Shown piece after piece: positions 46,902 to 59,345 of a stretch of DNA of 64,000 bases. Location: NCBI GenBank assembly GCA_021442155.1, contig CM038216.1, forward strand, positions 86,648,945 through 86,712,944, given 5' to 3'. Position 1 is the stretch's first letter; every line of letters begins with the position of its first letter. Position numbers and translations under genes: made by a program. The notes under the pieces are model-generated. The model made no database searches. It saw only the letters and a list, made by a program, of their open reading frames with translations, and was not told the DNA's origin. Source of the stretch: Cymbidium sinense. Lineage: Eukaryota; Streptophyta; Magnoliopsida; Asparagales; Orchidaceae.

Positions 46902-48559
46902 AATGGTATCTCCTTCTGATTGAGGTCTAGATTATTTCTGGTTGGTACTACTAAGCTTCGGTTACCCTCTAGTTTTGGTGGCTCTTTTCTCTTGTTGATC
47001 TCCTGCTATGTTGGTTTTAGGATGGCCTAGTGATTGGCAGGCTTCAGAGCTTGCTTGTTTGCCTTTTTCCCTAGCCTATTTTTTCCTCTGTGAGGGTTTA
47101 TTGGCTGGTGGTTGCTTGATGGTTGTCATATTTTCCAGCCTTTTTCTTTCAATTTTGGCTATCTTGTGTCATGATTATTGGTTGAGCCTGACCGTGGGCT
47201 CTGTTCCTTCTTGGGCTGAGTTACTCTCTCTAGAGCTATTACCTGCTATCTAGTTTTCGTTCCCCTTTTCTGGTGGTTTTCTTGAAGTTTTTTTGTGGTG
47301 TTTTCCTGTTGTCTAGATGGCCCATTGTCTTGTCAATTTCTTTCTGTTATGGGATGAACTTGTTTGTAGTTTTGGCTGTTCTTGGCTCTACTGGTATATA
47401 TGTTGATTCCTGTTGCTATGTTTAGCTGGGTGGCCTTGATGGTTGGTTGCAGCTATACTGTTGGTTGGTGGATCTGCATGAATTTTTGGTTCTTTACCTT
47501 TGGTCTTTGTTTATTTTGCATGGCTTTGATGGTGGTTGTTTCTTGGCTGCTGCTTTTTTTGGTTTGTTGCTTTGCTCTGGCTTGGCTAGATGTTTTACTG
47601 GTTAGTTGCCTTTTTAATCATGATGATAGATACTGAAACTTGGCTAGCTCTTGATTGTTGGCTATTTGGTTTAATCGAGGTAAGTTAGCTATGATGGATG
47701 GGATGTTTCCCTTATTATCCTTTTGGTTGGTAGCACCATATGTGATTGTAACCCTTCTTCCAAAGTTTGGATGCTCATATATCCTGTTGCTCCTTGAGAT
47801 GAATGTGACTGAGCCTGAGCCTTATCTAAGATTTTTATCATTTTGTTCCTTTTGTGTACTTAGCTTGTCCTTATTTATAGACGCTTGTCTCTATCTTAAG
47901 TTCTTTGTAGGTTTTTGATAGGTTTTGGGACTGTAGGTGGTTTTTGCATCTGTCAGAAGATTTTGAGAAATAGATGGCTTTGGCAGCCCTTCTTGGAATT
48001 TTGTGATGTTTCCTTCTTTGTTTTTATTATTTCTTTCTTTTTCTTTGGTTTTCTAATAATAGGTAAGGAATTTATCTCTTTAGGCTAACTGTAGCTCTTT
48101 GAGCAGTAGTTTAGAGATTTATCCCCTTTAAGGACCTTGTATCCCTTTCTTTTTGGCAATAAAATTCTCCCACTTTTGATTTAAAAATAGTGGTGGTGGG
48201 GGATCTCGAGGTGCTGGAGGATATGGAGGTGGTTGTTGGAGCAGTGGAGGTGGGAGGAGCGACGAAGGTTATAGCCATGGTGATGGCGGAGGGAGAGAAT
48301 GGGGATATGATGGTGGATCCGCCTGAGAGTCTGGTAGTTTTGATTGGAACCGAGAAAAAAATGGTTGATCCGATCTGCCTTATGGAACAGTTTCTTAATA
48401 GTAGAGACAGTTATAGTTATCTAGGGTTTTTATTTTCTCTATGCGTACTCATTTTTTATCTATGTCGTCGCTTGTGTTTAAGAAAACTTCGTGTGTTATT
48501 GGTTGATGAATTCGAAAATAAGAAATGTTGAATATGAATTTGTTCTCTGTTAAAAAAAA
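46902..48559 (+). pseudogene. GRP C-terminal fragment, copy 11, split by an L1 LINE
   Basis: Only CCCTAAG/AATGG of the cassette front is left. The LINE follows, and the cassette resumes at about 48188 with AGTGGTGGTGGGGGATCTCG. About 100 bp of the cassette (RRM end and first Gly residues) are missing between the two parts. The tail is shortened, with a loss in the middle, and carries TGA (48325-48327) in the SRxRG region. The 3' UTR is complete. Confidence 0.85.
46907..48187 (+). mobile_element. 5'-truncated L1 LINE (3' UTR only)
   Basis: This is about 1.28 kb of T/G-rich, non-satellite sequence. It ends with GGCAATAAAATTCTCCCAC, then TTTTGATTTAAAAA, the usual 3' terminus and A tail of plant L1 LINEs. 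No RT or endonuclease blocks are present, so only the 3' end was copied. Hydrophobic-looking open frames here (47008-47918) are chance products of T-rich DNA. A clear target duplication is not visible, and the insertion came with a deletion of GRP sequence. Confidence 0.75.
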
Positions 48560-51500
48560 TCAAAAATCGTAAACCCTAAACTAAAACTTGAACCATAAAC
48601 CTTAAACCTGAACCTTAAAAACCCTAAACCCTAAACCCTAAACCCTAAACCCTTAACCCTAAACCCTAAAATGCTAAACCCTAAACCCTAAACACTTAAA
48701 CTTAGACCCAAAACCCTAATCGATAAACCCCAAACCCTAATCCCTAATCCCTAAACCCTAAACTAAACCTAAACCCTAACCCCTAAACCTAAACTACATA
48801 AAACATATTAATATAATAATGAAAAAAACCTAAACCCAAAGAAAATAAAAAATAAATAAAATAAAAACATAAACTAAAACTTAAACCTAAACCTAAAAAG
48901 AACATAAAATAAAAAATAAAAACAAAACTTAAATAAAATAAATAAAAACCTAAACTAAACTAAAAAATAAAAACCTAAATAAAATAAAAACTAAACTAAA
49001 AAATAAAATAAAATAAACCTAAAATAAAATAAAATAAAAACTAAATGAAAACCTAAACCTAAAAAATAAACATAAAATAAAAGCTAAAAATAAATAAAAA
49101 TAAACCAAAATCCTAAACTAAAAATAAACATAAAATAAAAAATAAATAAACCTAAACCTAAACTAAAATAAACTAAACTAAAATAAATAAACTTAAACCT
49201 AAACATAAACTAAACTAAACTAAATAATATAAAATAAAATAAAAATAAACCTAAACCTAAACTAAAAATTAAAACATAAAGAAATCTAAATAAAAATCTA
49301 AAACCTAAACCTAAAAAAATAAAATAGAAACCTAAACCTAAACCTAAAAATAAAAAATAAAACATAAACATAAAAAATAAAAATAAAAATAAAACTAAAC
49401 TAAAAAATAAACCTAAACCTAAACATAATAATTAAACTAAAATAAAAAACCTAAACTAAATAAAAATAAAAATAAACCTAAATAGAAAATAAAAAATAAA
49501 ATAAACTAAAATAAATATAAGAAATAAACTAAATAAACTTAAACCTATCATTTTACTTAACTTCAAAAAAATAAAAGAGATAAAAAAGCCCAACCCACCT
49601 AAACCTACTAAACCTACTACCCCTACTACCCTAAACTAAACCTAAACTCCTAAACCTAAACCCTAAACCTAAACCCTACCACCTAAACCCTAAACTACTG
49701 GGTTAAAAATGTTAAACCATAAACTTTAAACCTCCTAAACTCTAAACTAAATGTAAACCTTAAACCTAAAACCTAAACCCTAAACTCCTAAAACACTAAA
49801 CCCTAAACCCTCACCTACCCTAAAATAAAAATCATGAACCTTAAAACCCTAAAACCTAAACATAAATAAGAAAATAAAATAATATAAACTAAACTAAACC
49901 TAAGCCTAAATCGAAACCTAAAAATAAAATAAAATATAATATAAAAACTAAACAAAAATAAAATAAATAAAAACCTAAACTAAATCAAAAAAAAAAAATA
50001 AACCTAAAAAAAAAAACAAAATAAAAACTAAACCTAAAATGAAAATAAAATAAACCTAAGATAAAATAAAATAAAAACTAAATAAAAACCTAAACCTAAA
50101 AATAATCCTAAAAATAAAACTTACAAAGAAATAAAAAATAACACCTAAACCCTAAACTTAAAAAAAACCTAAACTTAAAATAAAAATTAAGTCAATAAAG
50201 TAAAATAAACCTAAACCAAAACTAAAACAAATAAAACCTAAACTTAAGACAAAAAAACCTAAACCAAAACCTAAACCTAAACTAAATAAAATAAAATAAA
50301 ATAAAAATAAACCTAATCCTGAACTAAAAAATATGCCCTAAAAAAAACCTAAAAAAACATTCTAAAACCTAACATTAAGAAAATAAAATAAAAACCTAAA
50401 CTTAAACCTAATAATAAAAAATAAAATCTAAACCTAAAAAATAAAATAAAAATAAAACTAAACTAAATAATAAACCTAAACCTAAAAAAGCTAAAAAAAA
50501 CATAAACTAAAATAAATAAACCTAATATAAATAAACTAAACAAAATAAAAATAAAAATAAACCTAAATAAAAAAAATGCAAAATGAAATAAACTAAAATA
50601 AACATAAACCTATCGATTTACTTAATTTAAAAAAAAATCCTAAACCGTAAACTAAAAAAATATAACTTAAAAATAAACCTAAAATAAAAACCTAAAACTT
50701 GAACCTAAAAAAATAAAATAAAAACGTAAACCTAAATATAAAAATAAACAATATAACCTAAACCTAAAAAATAAACTAAAAAGAACACTAAACTAAACAA
50801 ATAAACATAAAGCTAAACCTAAACTAAAAAAATAAACTAAAATAAAAAACCGAAACAAAAATAAATAAAGTAAACTAAATAAAAATAAAAATATAAAATA
50901 AAAATAAAAAATAAAATTAGCCAAAATAAATAAAAATAAAGTAAATAAACCTAAACCTATGAGTTTACTTAATTTAAAAACAAATAAAATAATAAAATAA
51001 TAAAAAATAATATAAAACCAAAAAAAAAACCCTAAACCCTAAATCCTAAAACCCTAAACCTAAATAACCCATAACCCTAAACCCTAAACCCTAAACCAAA
51101 CCCTAAACTCACCTAATCCCTAAACCCTAAACCCTAAACCTAAAAAACTATAACCATAAACTCTCGTTAAAACCTACCCCCATTAAACCCAAAATTCTAA
51201 ACCCTAAACTAAAACCTAAACCATAAACTAAAACCTAAACCCTAAACACTAAACCCTAAAATCCTAAACCACTAAACCCTAAACACTAAACCCAAAGCCC
51301 TAAAACTTTAAACCCTAAAACCTAAACCTAAATAAATAAAATAAAATAAAATAAAAATAAAACCTAAACTAAAACCTAAACCTAAACCTAAACTAAACTA
51401 AACCTAACCCACCCAAAGCCCTCCACCCACTAATAAATAAATAAATTAAATATAATAAAAGAAAAACCTAAACTAAAACTTAAACCTAAACCTAAATCTA

Positions 51501-53660
51501 AAATTAAACCTAACCCTAAACCTAAAAATAAAATATAATAAAAAATAAAAACTAAACTAAAATAAAATAAATAAAAACTTAAACTAAATCGAAAAATAAA
51601 ATAAACCTAAAAATAAAAAACCTAAATAAAATTAAAAATAAATCTAAAATAAAAATAAAATAAGCCTAGGATAAAATAAAATAAAAACTAAATAAAAAAC
51701 CTAATCCTAAAAAATAAACCTAAAAATAAAACCTAAAAATAAATAAATAATAACACCTATACCCTAAAGTCAAAAAAAAACCTAAACTTAAAATAAATAA
51801 ATAAATAAACAAATTAAATAAACTTAAGCCTAAACTAAAATAAATAAAACCAAAACCTAAACCTAAAATAAACTAAACCTAAACTTAAACCTAAATAAAA
51901 TAAAATCAACTAAAAATAAACCTAAGCCTAAACTAATAATAAAAACTAAAATAAAAACCTTAAACCTAAAATAAAAATAATAAAATAAAAACCTAAACCT
52001 AAACTTAATAATAAAAAATAAAACTTAAACCTAAAAAATAAAATAACAATAAAACTAAAAAAAACCAAAACCTAAACCTAAACCATAAACCAAAATAAAA
52101 AAATCTAAACTAAAATAAATAAACCTAATATAAATAAATTAAATTTAATAAAAATAAAGATAAACATAAATAAAAAATAAAATAAAATAAATTATAAATA
52201 AACTAAATAAACATAAACCTGTCGGTTTACTTAATTTTTTAAAAAAAAACCCTAAACCCTAAACTACAAAATAAAGCCTAAAATAAAAACCTAAAACCTA
52301 ATCCTAAAAAAAAATAAAATAAAAACCAAAAATTAAACCTAAAAGTATAACATAAAACTTAAACCTAAAAAATAAAATAAAAATAAAACTAAACTAAAAA
52401 ATAAATCTAAACCTAAACCTAAACCTCAAAAAAAAATTAAAATATAAACCTAAACTAAAATAAATAAACTAAATTTAATAAAAATAAAAATAAAAAATAA
52501 AATAAACTAAATAAATCTAAACGTACCAGTTTACTTAATTTTAAAAAAATAAAAAATTAGAAATAAAAAATAATAAAAAAATCTAAACCTCAATGGTAAA
52601 GACCCTCGACACAGGCCATGGGCCTTAACCCTAACCACAAAACCAAACCTAAACCCTAAATCCTAAACCTTAAACTCTATTAAAAAAAACCTTAAACCCT
52701 AAACCCTAAATCCTAAACTAAAACCTAAACTCTAAACCTAAACCCTAAACCTTAAATAATAAACCCTAAATCGTACACCCTAAAACCCTAAACCCTAAAC
52801 CCTAAACCCTAAACCCTAAAACCTAAAGCTAAATAAAAAAAATTAAATATAATAAACTAAAAATCTAAACTAAAACATAAACCTAAACCTAAACCTAGAC
52901 TTAAACCTTAAAATAAAATAAAAAAGAAAAATCTAAATTAAAATAAAATAAATTAAAACCTAAACTAAAAAAATTAAAATAAACCTAAAAATAAAAAACC
53001 TAAATAAAATCAAAACTAAACCTAAAATAAAATTAAAATAAACCTAAGATAAAATGAAATAATAAATTAATAAAACCATAACCGAAAAAATAAACCAAAA
53101 AGAAAACCTAAAAATAAATAAAATGTAACACACAAACCCTAAATTAAAAAAAAAAACTACACCTAAAATAAAAATAAAATAAAGAAACTAAATTAAACCT
53201 AAACATAAACTAAAATTAACTAAACTATAATAAATAAAACCTAAACCTAAAGCTAAAATAAACAAAACCTAAACCTAAACCTAAACTAAATAAAATAAAA
53301 TAAACTAAAAATAAACTTATGAAACTAAAACTAAAACCTAAAATAAGCCTAAAATAATAACTTAAACCCTAAACTTTAAAATAAAATAAAACCTAAACCT
53401 AAATAACAATAAAACAAATAAACTTAAATTTATAATAAAAATAAAATTAAACTAAAAAATAAACCTAAACTTAAATAATAAACTAAAATAAAAAACATAA
53501 ACTAAAATAAATAAAACTAATATAAATAAACTAAACTAAATAAAAATAAAATAAAACTAAAATAAAAATAAAAAGGAAAATAAACTAAAGTAAATATAAA
53601 ATAAACTAAATAAACCCTACTTTTTTTTTTTTTAAAAAACCCTAAACCATAAACTCTACC
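48560..53660 (+). repeat. Satellite array without GRP cassettes
   Basis: This long stretch of monomers and part-monomers has landmarks at about 49533-49570, 50605-50638, 50951-50980, 52212-52248, 52516-52548 and 53612-53638. The spacings alternate between long (1.07-1.26 kb) and short (0.3-0.35 kb). The short units hold only the last 0.3 kb of an AT domain. CCCTAAA blocks lie at about 48560-48790, 49580-49850, 51020-51320 and 52620-52820. A lone ACTCTATTAAAAAAAACC near 52674-52691 resembles the cassette 3' end. No gene is seen. Confidence 0.78.
50605..50638 (+). repeat. Type example of the monomer landmark (CGATTTACTTAATTT plus A run)
   Basis: One of about 24 occurrences of a short conserved segment that ends every AT-rich domain, with consensus near CCTACCAGTTTACTTAATTT followed by 8-10 A. 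Others are near 2528, 8145, 9191, 10350, 12001, 14205, 36001, 36928, 38560, 40412, 41430, 41907, 44670, 46578, 49533, 50951, 52212, 52516, 53612, 55678, 56034, 56860 and 58871. Its conservation against a much more variable background marks it as a unit boundary. Confidence 0.8.
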
Positions 53661-53970
53661 ACTAAACCATAAAGGCCAAAATCATAAACTGGGCTACTCT
53701 AAGCCCTAATAGGCTCCAGGCCCTAAACCCTAAACCATGGGCCCTGACCCTGACCATAAACCATAAATCTTAAACCCTAAAGATCCTGACCTTAAACTAA
53801 AACTCCTACTGACCAAACCAAACTACCTAAACCAAATACCTGACTAGACCTAAGCTGACCATAGCCATGAACCCCTTAACACTCTTACCTACCAAACCAT
53901 GCCTAAACTGAGCCTAAACCCCTGGGCCCACCACTACACTAAACCACCTGGGCACCCTAAACCACAGCCA
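53661..53970 (+). other. GC-rich patch in telomere-like block
   Basis: This stretch starts as CCCTAAACC and turns into AGGCTCCAGGCCC, CATGGGCCCTGACCCTGACC, CTGAGCCTAAACC and GGGCCCACC. Normal CCCTAAA words are interleaved. The pattern is the same as at 36031 and 59805. Confidence 0.65.
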
Positions 53971-54257
53971 CCCAAACCCACTCTAAACCCTAAATCATAA
54001 ACTTTAAACCTAACCCACTATAAAACCCTAAACCCACTAAATCTAAACCCTAAAACCCTAAACCTAAAACTAAACATTAAACCCAAACCCACCCTAACCC
54101 TAAACCTTAAAATAAAGAATAAACCAAAACTTTAAACCCTAAACCCCAACCCTACACCCTAAACCCTAAACACCAAACCCTAAACCTAAGCTTAAAGTAA
54201 CTAAATATATTAAAAAAGAAACTGAACCCTTAAAACCTAATAAACCTAAACCCTAAT
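53971..54257 (+). repeat. Telomere-like block before GRP copy 12
   Basis: Degenerate CCCTAAA repeat with AAAGTAACTAAATATATT at about 54195. It leads to the junction CCCTAAT/AAT. Confidence 0.8.
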
Positions 54258-54744
54258 AATGGGAAAAACTTGATGGTAAGAAAAATCATTGTCAACCAAG
54301 CTCAGTCTAGATCTGGTAGTGGAGGCGAAGGCATAGGTGGCGGTTATCGTAGTGGAGCTGGGGGATCTGGAGCTGTTGGTGGATATGGAGGTGGTGGTCA
54401 GGGTAGTGGTGGTTATGGAGGCAGGAGGAGGGACAGAGGTTACAACCATGATAGTGGCAAAGGGAGAGGTCGGGCATATGATGGTGGATCCCATTAATCG
54501 AGAGGCTGGTGTGGTTCTGATGGGAACTAGAGAAACTGAAGAATGGGTGATCCGATCTCCTGCTTATCAAACTGTGTCATTATAGTAGAGACGGTTCTAG
54601 TTATCTAGTGTTTTCGATTTGCTCTATTCTTGCACATCTTTTATCTATGTTGTCGCTTGTGTCTTAGAAAACTTGTTATGTTACTTAGTTGATGAAATCA
54701 AGAAGAAGAAATGTTGAATATGAATTTGTTCTCTTTTAAAAAAA
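54258..54744 (+). pseudogene. GRP C-terminal fragment, copy 12 (longest open frame)
   Basis: Two compensating one-base indels near 54268-54285 keep the frame. It is then open from 54258 to TAA at 54495-54497: IIVNQAQSRSGSGGEGIGGG, YRSGAGGSGAVGGYGGGGQG, SGGYGGRRRDRGYNHDSGKG and RGRAYDGGSH. Both Gln codons (14 and 16) survive, which is unusual among the copies. The stop comes from TAC to TAA, 13 codons before the family end. There is no start codon upstream and no RRM, so it is not a gene. The 3' UTR is complete and ends in A8. Confidence 0.9.
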
Positions 54745-56890
54745 ACCAAAAACCTTAAACCCTAAATTAAAACCTCAACCCTAAACCTAAAACTTAAACC
54801 ATAAACCCTAAATCCTGAAATCCCCAAACCCTAAACCCTATACCCTAAACCCTAAGCTCAAAAATGCTAAACCCTAAACCCTAAACTAACCCTAAGCCAT
54901 AAACACTAAACCCTAAAAAGCTAAAAACATAAAATTAAACTTAATGAAAACTAAAAATAAAATAAATAAAAAACTTAAACCAAACTAAAATAAATAAATT
55001 TAAAAAATTTAAAAATTAAAAAAATTAAAACCTAAATTAAAACCTAAACCTAAACCTATAAAGAAAATAAAATAAAAATAAAAACATAACTAAAATCAAA
55101 TAAATAAAAACCTAAACTAAACTAAAAATAAAACCAAAATAAAATAAACTATAACTAAAATAAAATAAAATAAACCTAAAATAAAATAAAATAAAAGCTA
55201 AATAAACAACTTAACCTAAAAAATAAACTTAAAAATAAAACATAAACTTATCATAAGAATATAAAAAACCTAAACCTAAACTAAAATAAACTAAACTAAA
55301 ATAAATAAAACCTAAACTGAAAATAAATTAAACCTAAACCTAAACCTAAATAAAATAAAATAAACTAAAATATATATAAACCTAAACATAAAGTAAAAAA
55401 AACAAAACCTAAAATAAAAACCTAAAACCTCAACCTAAAAAAATAAAATAAAAACTTAAACCTAAACCTAATAATAAAAATAAAACTTAAATTTAAAAAG
55501 TAAAATAAAAATAAAACAAAACTAAAAAATAAACCTAAACCTAAACCTAAAAAATAAACTAAAATAAATAAACTTAATATAAAAAAATAAACTAAATAAA
55601 AATAAAATAAACCTAAATTAAAATAGAAAATAAAATAAACTAAAATACATAATAAATATACTAAATAAATTGAATAAACCTAAACCTACCAGCTTACTTA
55701 AATGTTTTTTTTTAAAATATCCCTAAACCCAAAATAAAAAAATAAAACCTAAAAATAAACCTAAAATCAAAACCTAAAACCTAATCCTAAAAAAATTAAA
55801 TAAAAACCTAAACCTAAACATAAAAATAAAACATAAAACCTAAACCTAAAAGAGAATAAAATAAAACTAAACTAAAAATAATTCTAAACTAAACCTAAAC
55901 CTAAACCTAAAATAAACTAAAATAAAAAATCTAAACTAAAATAAATAAGTAAACTAAATAAAATATCAAATAAATCTAAATAAAATTAAATAAAGAAATA
56001 AACTAAAATAAATAAAAAGTAAACTAAATAAACCTAAACCTACCAATTTACTTAAACCCTAGAACTAACCACAAACCCAAACTAAACTAAAAAAACCTAA
56101 ACCACAGACCTTAAACCCTAAAACCTAAACCCTAGTAAAACCTAGGCACTACCAAACCTACCCTAAACCCTAAACACTAAACCCTAAACCCTAAACCATA
56201 CCCTAAACCATAAACCCTAGCCAACCACCCTAACTAAATCCTAAACCTAAATAAAAATAAAATAAAGTAAATTAAAACTAAACCTAAACTAACACGAACC
56301 AAAAAAATAAAATAAAACTACTAAATAAAAAAATAAAACTTAAACTAAACAAAAAAATTAACAATAAAACTTTAATAAAATAAAACTAAACCTAAAATAA
56401 AATAAAATAAACCTATTGAAATAACATAAAACTAAATAAAACCTAAACCTAAAAATAAACCTAAAAATAAAACCAAAATAAATAAAAATAACACATAAAC
56501 CCTAAACTTCAAAAAAAACTAAACCAAAAATAAAAATAAAATAAACCTAAACCTAAACTAAAATGAACTAAACTAAAATAAATAGAACTTAAACCTAAAC
56601 CTATGCCAGAAAAAAAAATAAACTAAAAATAAACCTAAGCCTAAACTAAAAAATAAAACTTAAAAATAAAAGTAAAACCTAAACCTAAAAATATAAAATA
56701 AAAACGTAAACCTAAACCTAATAATAAAAATTAAAACCTAAACCTAAAAAATAAACAAAAAAAACTAAATTAAAATAAATAAACCTAAGATAAATAAACT
56801 AAACAAAATAAAAATAAAAAGTAAAATATACCAAAATAAATAGAAAAAAACTAAATAAACCTAAACCTACTTGGTTTGCATGGTTTTTTA
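54745..56890 (+). repeat. Satellite monomers between GRP copies 12 and 13
   Basis: A CCCTAAA block (54745-54915) is followed by the landmark AAAAAGCTAAAAAC at 54916, an AT domain (to about 55678) and the landmark at 55678-55718. A part-unit (to 56034-56056) and a shorter monomer with its landmark at 56860-56898 follow. The 0.36-kb part-unit repeats the end of the preceding AT domain. Confidence 0.8.
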
Positions 56891-56929
56891 AAAAAAAAAC
56901 CCTAAACCCTAAACCCTAAACCATAAATA

Positions 56930-57240
56930 CAAGCACAAATCTAAACGGACCCTAGGCTCTATACTATAAACACTAGGCATGATGCTGAGCCCTAAACCCT
57001 AAACCTAAACAAGGCTAGCTGGCCACCCCAATCCACAAAATCACAACCACTAACACTGAGCCATAAACCACTGAGACCATAAACCTAAACTCTAAACATT
57101 AAACCTTAAACTAACCAGGCCCTAAACCACAGACCCCTTTAGACCCTAAACCTAAATCTGAGCCTACAACCCTGCCACCCTAAACCCACTAAAGATCTTG
57201 ATCCCAAACTCTAAACCAGACAATACAAACCCTAAACTTT
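56930..57240 (+). other. GC-rich patch in telomere-like block
   Basis: Words such as GGACCCTAGGC, GGCATGATGCTGAGCCC, CAAGGCTAGCTGGCC and CACTGAGCC replace CCCTAAACC between normal heptamers. It lies in the same position relative to landmark and cassette as the patch at 53661. Confidence 0.65.
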
Positions 57241-57451
57241 TTAGCAAACCCAACCCCAAAATTGAAACCCTAAACCCTAAACTTTAAAAGCATAAACCCT
57301 AAAACTTTAATCCCAAAACCCTAAACCCTAACCCTACACCCTAAACCCTAAACACCAAACCCTAAACCTAAACCTAAAGTAACTAAATAAATTTAAAAAG
57401 AATCCTAAACTCTAAAACCTAATAAACCTAAACCTAAACCTAAACCCTAAG
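57241..57451 (+). repeat. Telomere-like block before GRP copy 13
   Basis: Degenerate CCCTAAA repeat with AAAGTAACTAAATAAATT at 57376. It closely parallels 54040-54257 in wording (for example CACCAAACCCTAAACCTAA). Confidence 0.8.
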
Positions 57452-57937
57452 AATGCGTAGAACCTTGAAGATAGGAACATCACCGTCAACTAGGCTCAGT
57501 CTAGATCTCGTAGTGAAGGCGAAGGCGTAGGCAGAAGTTATCGCAGCGGTGGTGGGGGATCTAGAGCTAGTGGTGAATATGGAGGTGGTGGTCAGAGTAG
57601 TGATGGTTATGGAGGCAGGTGGAGCGACAGAGGTTCAACCGTGGTGGTGGCAGAGGGAGAGATCGGGGATATGATGGTGGATCTCGTTAATCGAGAGGCT
57701 GGGGTGGTTTTGATGGGAAAAAGAGAAACTGAAGAATGATCGATCCGATCTACTACTTATCAAACTGTGTCTTTATAGTAGAAATGATTCTAGTTATCAA
57801 GGGTTTTTTATTTGTTGTATGCATGCTCATTATTTATCTATATTGTCGCTTGTGTCTTAGAAAACTTGGTGTGTTACTGGTTGATGAAATCAAAAAGAAG
57901 AAATATTGAATGCAAATTTCTTCTCTTTTATAAAAAA
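57452..57937 (+). pseudogene. GRP C-terminal fragment, copy 13
   Basis: TAG replaces Gln-3 and Gln-14. The frame stays correct to about codon 60 (GGGGSRASGEYGGGGQSSDG) and is then lost by a one-base deletion in the GGTTACAACC segment. It shares the TAC to TAA change and the GAGAGGCTGG wording with copy 12, so the two are close relatives. The terminal TGA is at 57730-57732 and the 3' UTR is complete. Confidence 0.9.
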
Positions 57938-58929
57938 TACAACCAAAAACCCTAAACCCTAAACTAAAACTTGAACCCTAAACCTAAAACCTAAATCGTA
58001 AAACCTAAATCCTAAATCTTAAAAACCCCAAACCTTAAACCCTAAACCCTAAAACCCTAAACCTTAAACCCTAAACCCAAAACTAACCCGTAACCCTAAA
58101 AAGCTAAAAACCTAAACCTAAACTAAATAAAAAACTAAATATAAAATAAATAAAAAAACTTAAACCAAAATAAAATAAAATAAAAAAATAAAAACCTAAA
58201 CCTAAACTTAAAAAAAAAAAAACATAACTAAAATAAATTAAATAAAAACCCAAACTAAACTAAAAAAATAAAAAACCTAAATAAAATAAAAATTATACCT
58301 AAAATAAAAATAAAATAAACCTAAAATAAAATAAAATAAAACTAAATAAACACCTAAACCTAGAAAATAAACTTAAAAATTAATAGAAAATAAAACGTAA
58401 ACCCTAAACTAAAAAAAACATAAACCTATAATAAAAATAAAATAAACCTAAACTAAAATAAATTAAAAATAAATGTATAAAACCTAAACAAAAAATAAAC
58501 TAAACCTAAACCTAACCTAAACTAAATAAAATAAGATAAACTAAAAATAAAACCTAAAATTAAAGTAAAAAATAAAATAAAAAAACCTAAAATAAAAACC
58601 TAAAACCTAAACTTGAAAAAATAAAATAAAAACATAAACCTAAACGTAAAAATAAAATTAAAAACCTAAACCTAAAATATAAAATAAAAATAAAATAAAA
58701 ATAAAACTAAACTAAAAAAAAACCTAAACCTGAACTTAATCCTAAAAAATAAACTAAATAAAAAACCTAAAATAAAATAAATAAACCTAAAATAAAAAAA
58801 ATAAACTAAATAAAAATAAAATTGAACCTAAATAAAAAAAACTAAAATAAATAAAAAATAAAATAAATAAACTTGAATATACCATTTTACTTAATTTAAA
58901 AAAATAATAAAATAAATAAATAAATAAAA
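57938..58929 (+). repeat. Satellite monomer between GRP copies 13 and 14
   Basis: A CCCTAAA block is followed by the landmark AAAAAGCTAAAAACC at about 58097, an AT domain of about 0.77 kb and the landmark at 58871-58905. Confidence 0.82.
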
Positions 58930-59345
58930 CCTAAACACTACCCTACCCCAAACCCTGAGCCAAACTACTAAACTAAACCCCACCTAATCCTACTCAAAGG
59001 CTCTAACCACTGATCCTGACCAGCCCAACCCCTGCCCTGGGCCACACCTAAACTAACCTCCCTAGCTGACCTCACTGACCATAAACCAAAACCCAAAGCC
59101 ACAGAAAACTGGCTAAATCTTGGCAGGTAAACATAAACCCACAACTAAACCCTAAACTTAAACTCTAAACCCTGGGCTCTACCACTGACCCCACAAAACC
59201 ATAAACCCTAAACCTAAACTCTAAACCCTAAAGCCTAACCCTAAACTGACCCTAAACCTTAAACCCTAAAACTAAACCAAAAGAAACTAAATAAATAAAA
59301 AATAAACCTAAACCCTAAAACCTAAACTTAAACGTAAACCCTAAT
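58930..59345 (+). repeat. Telomere-like block with GC-rich patch before GRP copy 14
   Basis: From 58930 to about 59185 the block is altered: CCCTGAGCC, ACTGATCCTGACC, CTGCCCTGGGCC, CTGGGCTCTACC. From 59200 it is normal CCCTAAA with an AAAGAAACTAAATAAAT word at about 59281. Confidence 0.7.

Noticed and set aside
47008..47918. Three open frames with membrane-like hydrophobic composition
   Set aside because: They lie in a T/G-rich LINE 3' UTR that ends in AATAAA and an A tail. Hydrophobic composition follows from T-rich codons.
52674..52691. ACTCTATTAAAAAAAACC as a further GRP cassette remnant
   Set aside because: Only 18 bp resemble the cassette 3' end, and in this A-rich background that is not enough to call a copy.
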